Shown here: piece by piece, positions 7,235 through 18,775 of the stretch
Numbering within the stretch: position 1 is the stretch's first letter
How the letters are laid out: each line of letters starts with the position of its first letter
DNA from: Salipiger profundus
GTDB taxonomy: Bacteria > Pseudomonadota > Alphaproteobacteria > Rhodobacterales > Rhodobacteraceae
NCBI RefSeq assembly: GCF_001969385.1
Contig: NZ_CP014796.1
Span: 1,319,501-1,383,500 of the forward strand
Length of the DNA: 64,000 bases
Direction of reading: 5' to 3'
Notes under the pieces: generated by a model
Seen by the model: only the letters and a program-made list of their open reading frames with translations
What the model was told of the DNA's origin: nothing
Databases searched by the model: none
Program-made: the position numbers and the translations under genes

Positions 7235-7831
7235 ATGGCCACAGAGAGCCCGGCCCGCCCGGTGGGAGAAATCGTAGATCGGCTGGACAGCGCGACGAAC
7301 CAGCCCTCGCTCAGCGTGCATGACCTGCTGGAGGAGTTCGGGGAAAGCTCGTTCCTGCCGGCGCTGATGGTGCCGGCGCTGCTCACGGTCTCGCCGCTCT
7401 CGGGCATCCCGCTGTTTTCGACCGTCTGCGGTCTGACCATCGCCTTCATCGCGGGCCAGATGCTTCTGCGCCGGAGCCACCTGTGGCTGCCCGGTTTCAT
7501 AATGCGACGCCGCATCGACGGCCCCAGGGCCCGCACGGCGGTGTCGAAGCTGAGGCGCCTCAGCGACTGGCTCGACCGTCACTCACGCCAGCGGTTCCGG
7601 GTGCTCACCGTGCCGCCGTTCCGGCAGTGGCTCTACCTGCTTTGCTTTCTTTGCGGCGCGGCGATGCCGTTCCTGGAACTCGTGCCGTTCTCGTCGTCGC
7701 TGCTCGGCACCGCCGTGATGATCATGGCGACGGCACTTCTGGCGCGGGACGGGCTGCTGGCGCTCATCGGCAGTGTCGTGATCGGCGCCGTGGCGATCGG
7801 CGTTCCGCTCTTCGCCTTCGGCGTAATCTGA
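7235..7831 (+). CDS. ExoD-family exopolysaccharide synthesis-related membrane protein
   Basis: 198 residues. The N-terminal soluble part has the ExoD signature LSVHDLLEEFGESSFLPALM and LTVSPLSGIPLFST. Membrane segments follow (WLYLLCFLCGAAMPFLELVP, LGTAVMIMATALLARDGLLA, SVVIGAVAIGVPLFAFGVI). ATG at 7235 starts MATESPARPVGEIVDRL; the longer frame to 6854 only overlaps the divergent gene. ExoD affects exopolysaccharide production and alkali tolerance in rhizobia; the mechanism is unknown. It is convergent with the small membrane protein gene. Confidence 0.85.
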   Translation: MATESPARPVGEIVDRLDSATNQPSLSVHDLLEEFGESSFLPALMVPALLTVSPLSGIPLFSTVCGLTIAFIAGQMLLRRSHLWLPGFIMRRRIDGPRARTAVSKLRRLSDWLDRHSRQRFRVLTVPPFRQWLYLLCFLCGAAMPFLELVPFSSSLLGTAVMIMATALLARDGLLALIGSVVIGAVAIGVPLFAFGVI

Positions 7832-7856
7832 GCCTCGCGACGACCGGAAGGGCCGT

Positions 7857-8054
7857 CTAGACCACGGCCGCCCAGTTCAGCACCAGCACCACGATCACCG
7901 CGACGGCGAGCAACACGAGAAAAAGCTTGGTCGCACTCCGCCCCTTGCGGCGGTCCTGAGGCGTTTCCGGCAGATGATCGGGCCGGTCGCTGGCGCCTGC
8001 GTCGCCCGGTCCGGCGCGCACGTCGCGGGGGTGTTCGGGGTCGCGTTCGCTCAT
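7857..8054 (-). CDS. Small single-pass membrane protein
   Basis: 65 residues: a charged, Pro/Asp/Arg-rich N-terminal half, then one C-terminal helix (LFLVLLAVAVIVVLVLNWAAV). The start has a strong ribosome site (AAAGGAGGATCAG). It is the last gene of an apparent operon with the lipid kinase and phosphoesterase. No family recognised. Confidence 0.65.
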   Translation of the reverse strand: MSERDPEHPRDVRAGPGDAGASDRPDHLPETPQDRRKGRSATKLFLVLLAVAVIVVLVLNWAAVV

Positions 8055-8072
8055 GATCTGATCCTCCTTTGG

Positions 8073-8921
8073 TCAGTTCTGCGCCGGTGACAGGCGCTCT
8101 CGGGTCTTCGGGTCCACAGCCACAGCCTCGCGTGCCTCGCGCCAGCCCGTGTCTTCGAAGCGGAAACAGCGGGTGCCCGCATCACGGAAGCGACCGCCAC
8201 GCGCGACCATGCGCGTGACCCGCGCGTCGGTTTCGTCGAGATCCAGCAATGCAAAATCGTTCTCCTGGCCGCGCAGGCGGGTCGAGAGCCCGGTGCCGAC
8301 GTGCACCTGCAAGACCTGTGCGCCGTGCTTTCGCGACAGGAAGGGTTCGGTCCGCCAACGATGCAGGTGGCCGGAGAGCACAAGGTGCGCCCCGCATTCG
8401 GCAAGCTGCTCCAGCGCCTTGTTGGCGTTGGGCATCAGGCTCTTCTCGACGTCAGCGTCCTGTTCGAACGGATGATGCGCGAGCACCACGCGTATGCCCT
8501 CGGGGACGTCGGAGAACAGCTTGCAGGCCTGTCGCATCTGCCGCCAGCGGACCTTGCCGCGCTGCCACCGGAACCGGTCGACGGTGTTGAAGCCGACGGC
8601 CACCAGCCCGTCCTGCCGGTGCACCGGGAAGAGATCGTCGCAGATATGATCCCGGTAGTGCCGCCAGGGTCGAACGAAGCGTTGCCAGAGGTTGTCGAGC
8701 GAGACGTCGTGATTGCCAGGCACCGCCAGCCAGGGAGCCTCGAGACGCGCGAGGAAAGCCTGCGCCGCGCGATACTGGCTGCGTCGCGCCCGCTGGGTGA
8801 AATCGCCCGTCACCGCGACCAGATCGGGCTCGGCGTCGTTCACGGCGGCGATCAGGGGGTCGAGCAGCTCGGCGTCGGTGCGGCCGAAGTGCAGATCCGA
8901 GATATGCGCGATGCGGATCAT
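8073..8921 (-). CDS. Calcineurin-type metallophosphoesterase
   Basis: 282 residues. All metal-binding motifs are present: ISDLHFG (D, H), TGDFTQR (GD), VPGNHDVS (GNHD), LAHHPF and SGHLHRW. This places it with CpdA-like phosphohydrolases; the substrate (cyclic nucleotide, nucleotide-lipid or phospholipid head group) cannot be told from sequence alone. Its ATG overlaps the TGA of the upstream lipid kinase gene (ATGA), suggesting coupled translation and related roles in lipid or phosphate-ester turnover. Confidence 0.85.
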   Translation of the reverse strand: MIRIAHISDLHFGRTDAELLDPLIAAVNDAEPDLVAVTGDFTQRARRSQYRAAQAFLARLEAPWLAVPGNHDVSLDNLWQRFVRPWRHYRDHICDDLFPVHRQDGLVAVGFNTVDRFRWQRGKVRWRQMRQACKLFSDVPEGIRVVLAHHPFEQDADVEKSLMPNANKALEQLAECGAHLVLSGHLHRWRTEPFLSRKHGAQVLQVHVGTGLSTRLRGQENDFALLDLDETDARVTRMVARGGRFRDAGTRCFRFEDTGWREAREAVAVDPKTRERLSPAQN

Positions 8922-9838
8922 TCTGTGGGCTCGTCTTCCTCCGGAACCATGACGCGAAGCGGCACGTCGCGCAGGCGAATGCGGATCGGCGTCTGCATCA
9001 GCGCCTTCTCCCCGTCGCGGGCCACGAGCGTGTGCCTTCGGTTCATGTGAATGGTGATGTCCTTGGCGGTCTCGAGGTCGAAGTCCGCCCCCTTCTGGGC
9101 CGCGCCCCCCGCCAGCTTCAGCGCCGTCCGCATGAGGTCGAAGCGGCTGGTCCCCTTGGCGGTGAAGAGCGCGAACTTGCCGTCTCGCACGGCGTCCACG
9201 CCGTCGAGGTTGAAGCGTTCGAGCTGGTAGGCGCTGTTGCCGACGAACAGCAGTGGCGTGCGCAGCCGCATTTCGCGGTCATCGAGCGTGATGCGCAGCT
9301 TCAGCGGCTTGCGGAAACCGAAGAGCGCCAGCAGCACCGACCAGTAGGCCGCCATGCGCGACCGGCCCCAGCGGCTGTAGATGCTCTCGCGCCGAAGCAG
9401 GATCAGCGGGTAGACCCCGAGGCTGGCGTTGTTGAGAAACACCTCGCCGTTCACCTCGCCCAGCGGCATGTCGCGGAGCTTGCCCGTGGCGAGGGCGGTG
9501 ATCGCGCCTTCCATCTCCTGCGGAATGTTCAGGCCCCGCGCGAAATAGTTGAAGGTGCCCTGGGGGATCACCCCCATCGGCTTGCCCTCGGCATGGGCGG
9601 CAGAAGCGACTGCTGCGATGGTGCCGTCCCCACCTGCGGCCACGAGGATGTCGGCCCCGCTGCGACGCAACCCGTCGCGCGCGACCTCTTCCAGGTCGCG
9701 CTGGCCGTCGGGCACGATGATCTTGGCCTCGAGCCCGGCGTCGTCGAGCAACGCCGCGATGCGCGCGCGCCGGTCGCCTTCGGCGTGATCGCCGGACTTC
9801 TCGTTGAGGATGACACATACTGAGCGGAGCGCAGGCAC
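8918..9838 (-). CDS. Diacylglycerol/lipid kinase family protein
   Basis: 306 residues. The N-terminal catalytic domain has VCVILNEKSG, the nucleotide-binding ILVAAGGDGTIAAV and the conserved GVIPQGTFNYFARGLNIP. The C-terminal beta domain (TPLLFVGNSAYQL, DGKFALFTAKGTSR) is typical of the DagK/YegS superfamily. Start is GTG at 9838, with AGGAG 6 nt upstream; the longer frame to 10240 has no support. It is first in an operon with a metallophosphoesterase and a small membrane protein, behind an EcfG-type promoter. It probably phosphorylates a lipid alcohol at the inner membrane; the exact lipid is unknown. Confidence 0.88.
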   Translation of the reverse strand: MPALRSVCVILNEKSGDHAEGDRRARIAALLDDAGLEAKIIVPDGQRDLEEVARDGLRRSGADILVAAGGDGTIAAVASAAHAEGKPMGVIPQGTFNYFARGLNIPQEMEGAITALATGKLRDMPLGEVNGEVFLNNASLGVYPLILLRRESIYSRWGRSRMAAYWSVLLALFGFRKPLKLRITLDDREMRLRTPLLFVGNSAYQLERFNLDGVDAVRDGKFALFTAKGTSRFDLMRTALKLAGGAAQKGADFDLETAKDITIHMNRRHTLVARDGEKALMQTPIRIRLRDVPLRVMVPEEDEPTE

Positions 9839-9865
9839 CGTGATCTCCTGTCTGAACCCATGATC

Positions 9866-9890
9866 AACGTCGCCACGGACACAGGGTTCC
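9866..9890 (-). promoter_or_regulatory. EcfG-type general-stress promoter for lipid kinase operon
   Basis: On the minus strand GGAAC (9890-9886), a 16-nt spacer and CGTT (9869-9866). The expected start near 9859 leaves about a 20-nt leader carrying the AGGAG of the GTG-started lipid kinase gene, a well-formed promoter geometry. Confidence 0.65.
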
Positions 9891-10046
9891 CTCGCCCGGG
9901 AAAAAGGCAACCGCCCGTGCGATGAGAGAAAATCCGCGCGGATCGGGGCGACGGGAGATGCCGAATCGAATAGCGTACCTATATGTCGCCCTACCGCGTC
10001 GTTCTCCCCGCACGACCCGAAGACCTGTGAAAGGAGACCCGCCGCC

Positions 10047-10775
10047 ATGGCCCGAAGCCCAGAGCCTGCCCGCACCGCTGTAATCGTTGCACATGGCAGC
10101 CCGTCCGACCCAGAAAGCCAGGAATCGGCGCTGAGCGCGCTTGCGTCCCGCGTCGACGCGCGGATGGACGGCTGGCACGTCAGCAGTGCGACGCTGGCGG
10201 CCAAGGGGCGGCTCGAAGCCGAGGTCGAGGCGCTCGGCAAGCCGCTGATCTACCCGTTCTTCATGGCGCGCGGCTGGTTCACCGGGCAGGTTCTGGCCAA
10301 GAAGGCCCGGGAAATGGGGGTCCGGATGCTCGACCCCTTCGGCGTGGAAGCGGGTCTCGTTCAATGCGCGCAGCGCGAACTTGGCAAGGTGCTGGCGGAA
10401 CGTGGCTGGAAGGCCGAGGAAACCGCGCTCGTGGTCGCCGGGCACGGCAGCGCGGTCTCGCGCACCAGTGCCGACAGCGCCTATGAGTTCGCCCGCGCGC
10501 TGCACGCCGGCATGGGGTTCACCATCACGCGGACCGGCTTCGTCGAACAGCCTCCGTTCATCAAGGACGTGGCGCAGGGTCTTGGCCAGGCAGTCTGCCT
10601 TCCGTATTTCGCGCAGCAATCGGGTCACATGGACGACGATGTGCCCGCCGCGCTGGCCGCCGCCGGCTTCGATGGACCGATGCTGCCGCCCTTAATCTCG
10701 TGGACCGACACGCCGGCGCTGATCGCCGAGAGCATCGCGCGGCAGGGCGAGATGTTCGAAACCTCCGCCCCCTGA
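10047..10775 (+). CDS. CbiX/SirB-like chelatase-family protein
   Basis: 242 residues composed of two related halves, each with a chelatase-type His motif: VIVAHGSPSD near the N-terminus and VVAGHGSAVS near residue 130. This is the tandem CbiX arrangement of sirohydrochlorin cobalto/ferrochelatases. YPFFMARGWFTG and CLPYFAQQSGHM are further family blocks. ATG at 10047 follows AAGGAG by 10 nt. No sirohaem or cobalamin genes adjoin it (cobQ is 15 kb away), so the metal and the tetrapyrrole remain open. It is convergent with treY. Confidence 0.75.
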   Translation: MARSPEPARTAVIVAHGSPSDPESQESALSALASRVDARMDGWHVSSATLAAKGRLEAEVEALGKPLIYPFFMARGWFTGQVLAKKAREMGVRMLDPFGVEAGLVQCAQRELGKVLAERGWKAEETALVVAGHGSAVSRTSADSAYEFARALHAGMGFTITRTGFVEQPPFIKDVAQGLGQAVCLPYFAQQSGHMDDDVPAALAAAGFDGPMLPPLISWTDTPALIAESIARQGEMFETSAP

Positions 10776-10793
10776 CCGCGCCTGCCGGGCGCG

Positions 10794-13028
10794 TCAGCCC
10801 GGCACGGCCTCGGCGGCTTCGATCCCTTCGACATCCAGCACGACCGGTCCCTTGCCCGCGACCGGCGCGCCGTCGCGCATGAACCGCAGGTCGACACGCC
10901 TGTCGCCAATGCGGCGGCTCAGGTGGATGACGCCACCCTCTTCGCGCACCGTGCAGTCGGCGGTCAGGAAGAACTCCGGATCGGCCGCGCGCAGGGCCAG
11001 AAGCCGGCGGGTCAGCGCCAGCTTGTCGCGCCCGAAGGACGTCGTGGGCGGCTCGGGATCGAGCGGGTCGCGGTTGTCGGGATCGGTCAGGGCGAAGCTG
11101 CCGATCTCGGTGCCCTGGTAGACATCCGGCACGCCGGGCACGAGGCATTTCAGAGCCTGTTGCACCAGCGATAGCCGTTCGCCCGCCGCCACGATGCGCG
11201 CGAGCGCCGGAGGCACCTCGCGCCGCCAGTCGGCGAGCAGCGCCTGCCCGAAGGCCGCGGCCTGCCGTTCGGCGGCCTCGTCCGGCTCGGTCCATGTGCT
11301 GAGCTGGCGGGCCTCGCGCAGCGCCTTCTCGAGGTGCGCCGCGAGACGCGCGTCGAGATCGTCGCGCTCGGGCTGCCACATCGCCACGGCGGTCTGCAGC
11401 ACGTACCAGCGCACATGGGCCTGCGGCGCGCCGGTGGTGGCATGGGGCGCAGCGGCCTGCCAGAGCTGCCGCAACGCCTCGCTGTCATGGGTGAGCGCGA
11501 TCAGCCGGGCACGGGCGTCCTCGGCGCGCTTGCTGTCATGGCTCGACGACAGGCTCAGCGCCTTCGGCCAGCGCGCCTGCCGGTCGCTGCACCATGCGGC
11601 GAAGGCTTCGGCCGAGAGCGGCGATGCGTCGGGTTCCGAGCCCACCTCGCACTCGGCGAGATTGCGGGTGTAGCGGAAAAAGGCGGTGTCCTCCTGCGCC
11701 TTGGCAACCACCGCACCGGTCACCTGCTGGAAGCGGCGCACGAAGCCGTAGGTCTCGGGGCCCTCGGGGCCGTCGAAGAGCGTGCGCAGGGCATCGAGCG
11801 TGCCGGTGTCGTCGAGCAGCTTCGCCGCGCGCTCGAAGCTGTGGCGCAGCAGGGCCTCGTCCTCGGCGCGCGCGCCGTCGGGGGTCACGTAAGAGCGATA
11901 TTGCGGGAACACCATCAGCAGCGCGCGGATCGCGGCGCTGAGATCGGCGGCGTCGCGCGGGCGCGCCTCGCGCTCGGCCAGCGCCTTTTCCGCGCGGGTG
12001 GTCATCTCGACCAGCTCCGCCCGCAGATCGGTATCGAGGATCAGCGCCCGGGTCTCGAGACACATGTCCTCGTAGTCGCCGGTGATCCCGGTCGCCTCAC
12101 GCCAGAAGCGGTCGAGCGCGTCGCGGCCCTCGGGATCGGTGAGCAGCCGGGAGATCCGGTCCGAGACCTCGTAGCCGGTGGTGCCCTCGATCGGCCAGGA
12201 GGTCGGCATCTCCTCGTCGCCGGTGAGGATCTTCTCGACCCAGACAGGGCAGTCCGGACCGACTTCCTCGCGCAGGCGGCGCATGTATTCACCCGGCCAG
12301 GCCAGCCCGTCGACGTGGTCGATGCGCAGACCCTGCACCAGCCCCTCGCGCACAAGCGCGACCGGCAGCGCCATCATCGCCTCGAAGACCTCGGGGCGCT
12401 CGATCTGCATCCCGATCAGCGTGGTGACGTTGAAGAAGCGCCGATGTGTCAGGCGGCGGCGTTCCCGCTCCCAGAAGCGGAGTTGCCAGTGCTGCCCCGC
12501 CATCATCGTATCCCAGTCGTCGATCTCGGCGGTGCCGGGCGCAAGCGGCAGCCAGCCGCCCTCCCACTCGAGCCGCTCGTCGGCGCGATTCACGTGGAAC
12601 GCGCCGTCGGCAAGCATCGTGTCGTAGCGTTCGGGCAGGATCGGCAGGATCAGCCCGTAGCTCCAGTCGATGTCGAAATAGTCGGCATAGCGGCTCTCGG
12701 CGCCATATTTCAGCGCGTCGAACAGCCACGGGTTCTCGACGCTCAGCACCGTGTGGTTCGGCACGAGGTCCAGCACGATGCCGAGACCCAACGCCTGCGC
12801 GTCGCGGGCGAGCCGCTCGAAGCCCTCGCGACCGCCAAGCACCGGGTCGATCTCGGACGGATCTGCCACGTCGTAGCCGTGGGTGCTGTCGCTCTCGGCG
12901 GTGAAGATCGGCGACAGGTAGAGCTGGCGCGCGCCAAGGTCCGCGATGTAGGGCAGGAGCGCGCGGGCACGGTCGAAATCGACGCCTTGGCGCAGTTGCA
13001 GGCGATAGGTGGCGGAAAGCGGGGTCAT
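10794..13028 (-). CDS. treY: Malto-oligosyltrehalose synthase
   Basis: 744 residues, GH13 family. TreY isomerises the terminal alpha-1,4 bond of maltodextrins to an alpha,alpha-1,1 trehalosyl end. Visible motifs: ATYRLQLRQGVDF start, DVADPSEIDPVLGG, LDLVPNHT, the nucleophile region LRIDHVDGLAWP and the acid/base region VWVEKILTGDE. The C-terminal VPGVPDVYQGTEI and DPDNRDPLDPEP are typical TreY. It is last of three overlapping genes (glgX-treZ-treY); its ATG overlaps the treZ stop by 4 nt. Confidence 0.95.
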   Translation of the reverse strand: MTPLSATYRLQLRQGVDFDRARALLPYIADLGARQLYLSPIFTAESDSTHGYDVADPSEIDPVLGGREGFERLARDAQALGLGIVLDLVPNHTVLSVENPWLFDALKYGAESRYADYFDIDWSYGLILPILPERYDTMLADGAFHVNRADERLEWEGGWLPLAPGTAEIDDWDTMMAGQHWQLRFWERERRRLTHRRFFNVTTLIGMQIERPEVFEAMMALPVALVREGLVQGLRIDHVDGLAWPGEYMRRLREEVGPDCPVWVEKILTGDEEMPTSWPIEGTTGYEVSDRISRLLTDPEGRDALDRFWREATGITGDYEDMCLETRALILDTDLRAELVEMTTRAEKALAEREARPRDAADLSAAIRALLMVFPQYRSYVTPDGARAEDEALLRHSFERAAKLLDDTGTLDALRTLFDGPEGPETYGFVRRFQQVTGAVVAKAQEDTAFFRYTRNLAECEVGSEPDASPLSAEAFAAWCSDRQARWPKALSLSSSHDSKRAEDARARLIALTHDSEALRQLWQAAAPHATTGAPQAHVRWYVLQTAVAMWQPERDDLDARLAAHLEKALREARQLSTWTEPDEAAERQAAAFGQALLADWRREVPPALARIVAAGERLSLVQQALKCLVPGVPDVYQGTEIGSFALTDPDNRDPLDPEPPTTSFGRDKLALTRRLLALRAADPEFFLTADCTVREEGGVIHLSRRIGDRRVDLRFMRDGAPVAGKGPVVLDVEGIEAAEAVPG

Positions 13029-14736
13029 GATCGGATCCTGACAGCGATGGCAAACGGGTCGGCGAGCGGATCGCCGAGCGCGAAGTCGGGGTCGTCCACG
13101 GGCGCGGCGCCGGACGCGGGCGCGCCAAGGGCAAGCAGCATCTCGATCTCTCCGCCCTCGAACGGCCAGCGCACGTGATACGCCTTGTCGCCGTGGCGCG
13201 TGACCTGCCCCGGCCCGGTGTCACCCGACCGCAGGAGCGGCACGATCCGCGCCCGTCTCAGCGCGAGAAGCTCCTTGGTCAGCAGCCACCAGCGTGCGGC
13301 ACGCTCGGCATCGGGCGCGGGATAGGGGCAGGCAAGGTCCATCGCCCGCGGCCCGGCTGGGTCGGGCATGCGGCTGACGTCGTAGTCCAGCCGCCCGAGC
13401 TCGCCGGCGCGCCCCTTGCGCACGGCCTCGCGGCCGTCCTCGTCGGGAGGATCGCAGAAGAAGGGAAACGGCGCCTCGCTGCCCTCTTCCTCGCCCATGA
13501 AGAGCATCGGCAGGAACGGCATCAGCAGCAGCGCTGCGTGGATGACGCGGCCGGTCTCCTCGCCCACGAGGGTCAGCAACCGCTCGCCGTTGGGCCGGTT
13601 GCCGATCTGGTCGTGGGTGTGGTTCGAGTTGACGAAGGCCGTCCACGGCAGATGCGAGGCCGGGGCGCCGCGCGGGCCATGGCCGGGAATGTCCTGCCCC
13701 TCGTCGACCTGCCCGTGCGCGAGGGCATGGGCGAGATGACCGAAGGGGTCGTCGGCGAAACGCTCGTAGTAGCCCTGCGTCTCGCCGGTGAGTGCGACAT
13801 GCAGCGCGTTGTGCCAGTCGTCGTTCCATTCGGCGTCGAAGCCCTGCTCGCGCAGGTGCGGCAGGTTGCGCTCGTCCTCGCAAACAAGGTGGATCGGCCG
13901 GCCCCGGTCGCGGGCCCGCAGCGTGTCGCGCAGCTCGAGCATGAAATGCCGCTCCGACTCGTCGCGGATCTGGTGGACGGCATCGAGGCGGAAGCCGTCG
14001 AGCCGGTAGTCCTCGATCCAGCCCAGCGCGGACTCGAGGAAGAAGGCGCGCACCTCGGGCCGGTGGAAGTCGATCCCGTCACCCCAGGGGGTGGGCGTGT
14101 CGGTGTAGAATTGCGGCGCGTAGCTCGGCAGGTAGTTTCCGAACGGCCCGAAGTGGTTCATCACGAGATCGAGCAGCACCATGATGCCCTGCTCCTGCGC
14201 CGCACGGACGAAGGCGCGCATCTCGTCCGGCGTGCCGTAGGCCGGATGCGGCGCGCGGTTCAGCACGCCGTCATAGCCCCAGCCGCGAGCCCCCTCGAAC
14301 TGCGAGACCGGCATCACGTCGAGCGCCGTGATGCCCAGCGCGGCCAGCTCCGGCAGGCGGCGCTGCGCCGCGGCAAAGGTCCCTTCGCGCGTGAAGGAGC
14401 CGATGTGCAGCTCGAAGATCACCGCCTCTTCCAGCGGCCGCCCGGCCCAGGGGCGGCCCCAGTCGAACCGCGCGGGATCGACCGTCAGCGAGGCGCCGTG
14501 GACCGTGTCGACCTGCCGGCGCGAGGCCGGGTCGGGGCGGTCCTGCCCGTCGACGCGGAAGACATAGGGCATGTCGGGGCCGGCCTCGGTCTCGAGCGAC
14601 CAGCGACCGTCGGGCCCGGGCTGCATGGGCTGCGCACGCCCGTCGAGCACCAGCGCGACCTCCGTTGCCGCAGGTGCCCAGAGGCCGAAGTGCCAGCGCC
14701 CCTGTTCCAGCGGAGTTGCGCCCCACACCGGCAGGC

Positions 14737-14740
<4 letters not shown>
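13025..14740 (-). CDS. treZ: Malto-oligosyltrehalose trehalohydrolase
   Basis: 571 residues. It has an N-terminal beta-sandwich (WGATPLEQGRWHFGLWAP), a GH13 barrel and a C-terminal domain. TreZ releases free trehalose from the TreY product. Motifs: LDLVMNHFGP, nucleophile DGFRLDAVHQI, acid IHLVCEDERN and transition-state stabiliser THDQIGNRPNGERL. It overlaps glgX upstream and treY downstream by 4 nt each, so the three proteins are probably translated in a coupled manner. Confidence 0.95.
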
Positions 14741-16812
<2,072 letters not shown>

Positions 16813-16868
16813 CTGTGCTCTCGGAAACAGGTTGCAAAAATGCGGCACGGTCTGCCCGCACTACAGCT

Positions 16869-16893
16869 AACGCTGCAGCTGCATCACGGTTCC
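16869..16893 (-). promoter_or_regulatory. EcfG-type general-stress promoter for glgX-treZ-treY
   Basis: On the minus strand GGAAC (16893-16889), a 16-nt spacer and CGTT (16872-16869), giving a start near 16862 and a leader of about 50 nt to the glgX ATG. Trehalose synthesis is a classical general-stress function, which supports the site. Confidence 0.7.
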
Positions 16894-17024
16894 CTGCTGC
16901 ACTGCAGAACGCCAATGGCGGAATTGCATCGGAAAAGCCGAAGCAGGGCCGACGCAAATTTTAATTTATGAATGAAGCGGAATGCCGGATGACTGTCGGA
17001 CGCGGTCACGGGAAGGACAGGGCA

Positions 17025-18290
17025 ATGGCAACGGAACGGATCGACACGCTCGTCATCGGCGCGGGACAGGCCGGCATCGCCATGAGCGAACACCTCGGAC
17101 GGGCCGGCGTGCCGCATCTCGTGCTCGAACGCAGCCGCATTGCGGAACGCTGGCGCTCGTGTCGGTGGGACTCGCTCGTCGCCAACGGGCCGGCGTGGCA
17201 TGATCGTTTCCCCGGCATGACCTTCGATGGCGACGGAGAGGCCTTTCCGGGCAAGGAGGCCGTGGCCGACTACTTCGAGGATTACGCCCGCCAGATAGAT
17301 GCGCCGGTGCGCTGCGGCGTCGAGGTCACGCGGCTCACCCGGCTCGAGGGGCGCCCCGGCTTCCGCGCCGAGACCTCCGACGGGGTGATCGAGGCGCGCT
17401 CGGTCGTGGCCGCCACCGGTCCGTTCCAGGTGCCGGTGATCCCGCCCGTGGTCCCCGAGACCGAGGGCCTCACGCAGATCCACTCCGCCGCCTACCGCAA
17501 CCCCGACGCCCTGCCCGCGGGGGCGGTGCTGGTGGTGGGCGCGGGTTCGTCCGGCGTGCAGATCGCCGACGAACTGAACCGGGCCGGGCGCGAGGTCTAT
17601 CTCTCCGTGGGCCCGCACGAACGCCCGCCGCGCCGCTATCGCGGACGCGATTTCGTCTGGTGGCTCGGCGTGCTCGGCAAGTGGGACATCGCCGCCCCGG
17701 CGCCCGGCACCGAGCACGTCACCATCGCGGTGAGCGGCGCCAACGGCGGGCGCACCATGGACTTCCGGCAGCTCGCCGGCGAAGGCATCACGCTGGTCGG
17801 ACGGACCGAGGCCAGCGACGGTCGCACCGTGCGCTTCGCGCCCGATCTTGCCCGCAACATCCGCGCCGGAGACGACAGCTACCTGCGGATGCTCGACGAG
17901 GCCGATGCCCATGTCTCCCGCAACGGCCTCGACCTGTCCGAAGAGCCCGAGGCGCGCCGCCTGTCCCCTGATCCCGCCTGCATGACCGAGCCGCTCGAGA
18001 GCCTCGATCTCGAGGCGGCAGAGATCCGCACGATCATCTGGGCGACCGGCTACCGGCAGGATTTCGACTGGATCGAACTCGACACTTTCGATGCCGACGG
18101 CCGCCCCGTCCACCAGCGCGGCGTGTCGGCGGAACCGGGGCTCTACTTCCTCGGCCTGCCGTGGCTCTCGCGGCGCGGGTCGAGCTTCATCTGGGGTGTC
18201 TGGCACGACGCCCGGCACATCGCCGACCAGATCCTCATACAGCGCAATTACGCCACCTACGACGAGGCAGCCCGGCGCGCCGCCGAGTGA
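17025..18290 (+). CDS. Flavin-dependent monooxygenase / FAD-NAD(P) oxidoreductase
   Basis: 421 residues with two Rossmann motifs: FAD-binding VIGAGQAGIAMSEHLG near the N-terminus and NAD(P)-binding VVGAGSSGVQIADEL near residue 170. The conserved WATGYRQDF and the C-terminal GLYFLGLPWLSRRGSSFIWG follow. This is the CzcO/ArsO-like branch of flavoprotein monooxygenases, substrate unknown. ATG at 17025 (GGAAGG 8 nt upstream) is preferred over 16968. It is followed by RidA and DUF1028 genes on the same strand at 34-nt gaps, a likely operon for oxidising a nitrogen-containing compound (inference). Confidence 0.85.
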   Translation: MATERIDTLVIGAGQAGIAMSEHLGRAGVPHLVLERSRIAERWRSCRWDSLVANGPAWHDRFPGMTFDGDGEAFPGKEAVADYFEDYARQIDAPVRCGVEVTRLTRLEGRPGFRAETSDGVIEARSVVAATGPFQVPVIPPVVPETEGLTQIHSAAYRNPDALPAGAVLVVGAGSSGVQIADELNRAGREVYLSVGPHERPPRRYRGRDFVWWLGVLGKWDIAAPAPGTEHVTIAVSGANGGRTMDFRQLAGEGITLVGRTEASDGRTVRFAPDLARNIRAGDDSYLRMLDEADAHVSRNGLDLSEEPEARRLSPDPACMTEPLESLDLEAAEIRTIIWATGYRQDFDWIELDTFDADGRPVHQRGVSAEPGLYFLGLPWLSRRGSSFIWGVWHDARHIADQILIQRNYATYDEAARRAAE

Positions 18291-18324
18291 ACCCGTCCGC
18301 CACGGAACCAGTCACGGAGACCCT

Positions 18325-18741
18325 ATGGCCCACACCCGCATCCGCCCCTTCAACACCCGCGACACCTACCCCGAGCAGAGCCTCGACAACGACCTTTCGC
18401 AGGCGGTGGTCACGCAAGGGGGCCGCATCGTCTGGCTGCGCGGCCAGTGCCCGCAGAACCTCGACGACGCCAAGAACATCGACAGCCACGATCCCGTGGA
18501 GCAGACCCACAAGGTCATGCAGAACATCGTGCAACTCATCGAGGAGGCCGGCGGCTCGATCGAACATCTCGTGAAGGTCGTCGTCTACATCACCGACGTG
18601 CGCCACCGCGAGGCGGTCTACCGGACCATGGGCGAATACATCAAGGGCGTGCACCCGGTCTCGACCGGGCTGGTCGTGCAGGCGCTGGCGCGGCCGGAAT
18701 GGCTGGTCGAGATCGACGGCACGGCGGTGATCCCGGACTGA
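18325..18741 (+). CDS. RidA/YjgF family enamine/imine deaminase-like protein
   Basis: 138 residues, normal family length. Typical blocks are GGRIVWLRGQCPQN, LIEEAGGSIEHLVKVVVYIT and ALARPEWLVEIDGTAVIP. The Arg in ALARPEW corresponds to the substrate-binding Arg of active RidA proteins, so deaminase activity is plausible. Located between a flavin monooxygenase and a DUF1028 gene, it may hydrolyse an imine released by the oxidase. Confidence 0.88.
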   Translation: MAHTRIRPFNTRDTYPEQSLDNDLSQAVVTQGGRIVWLRGQCPQNLDDAKNIDSHDPVEQTHKVMQNIVQLIEEAGGSIEHLVKVVVYITDVRHREAVYRTMGEYIKGVHPVSTGLVVQALARPEWLVEIDGTAVIPD

Positions 18742-18775
18742 GCCGCCGGTACACACGACAGGCAACGGAGACAGA

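Noticed and set aside
10784..10803. Terminator between the CbiX-like gene and treY
   Set aside because: A 7-bp stem exists across the treY stop but no T-run follows on either strand.
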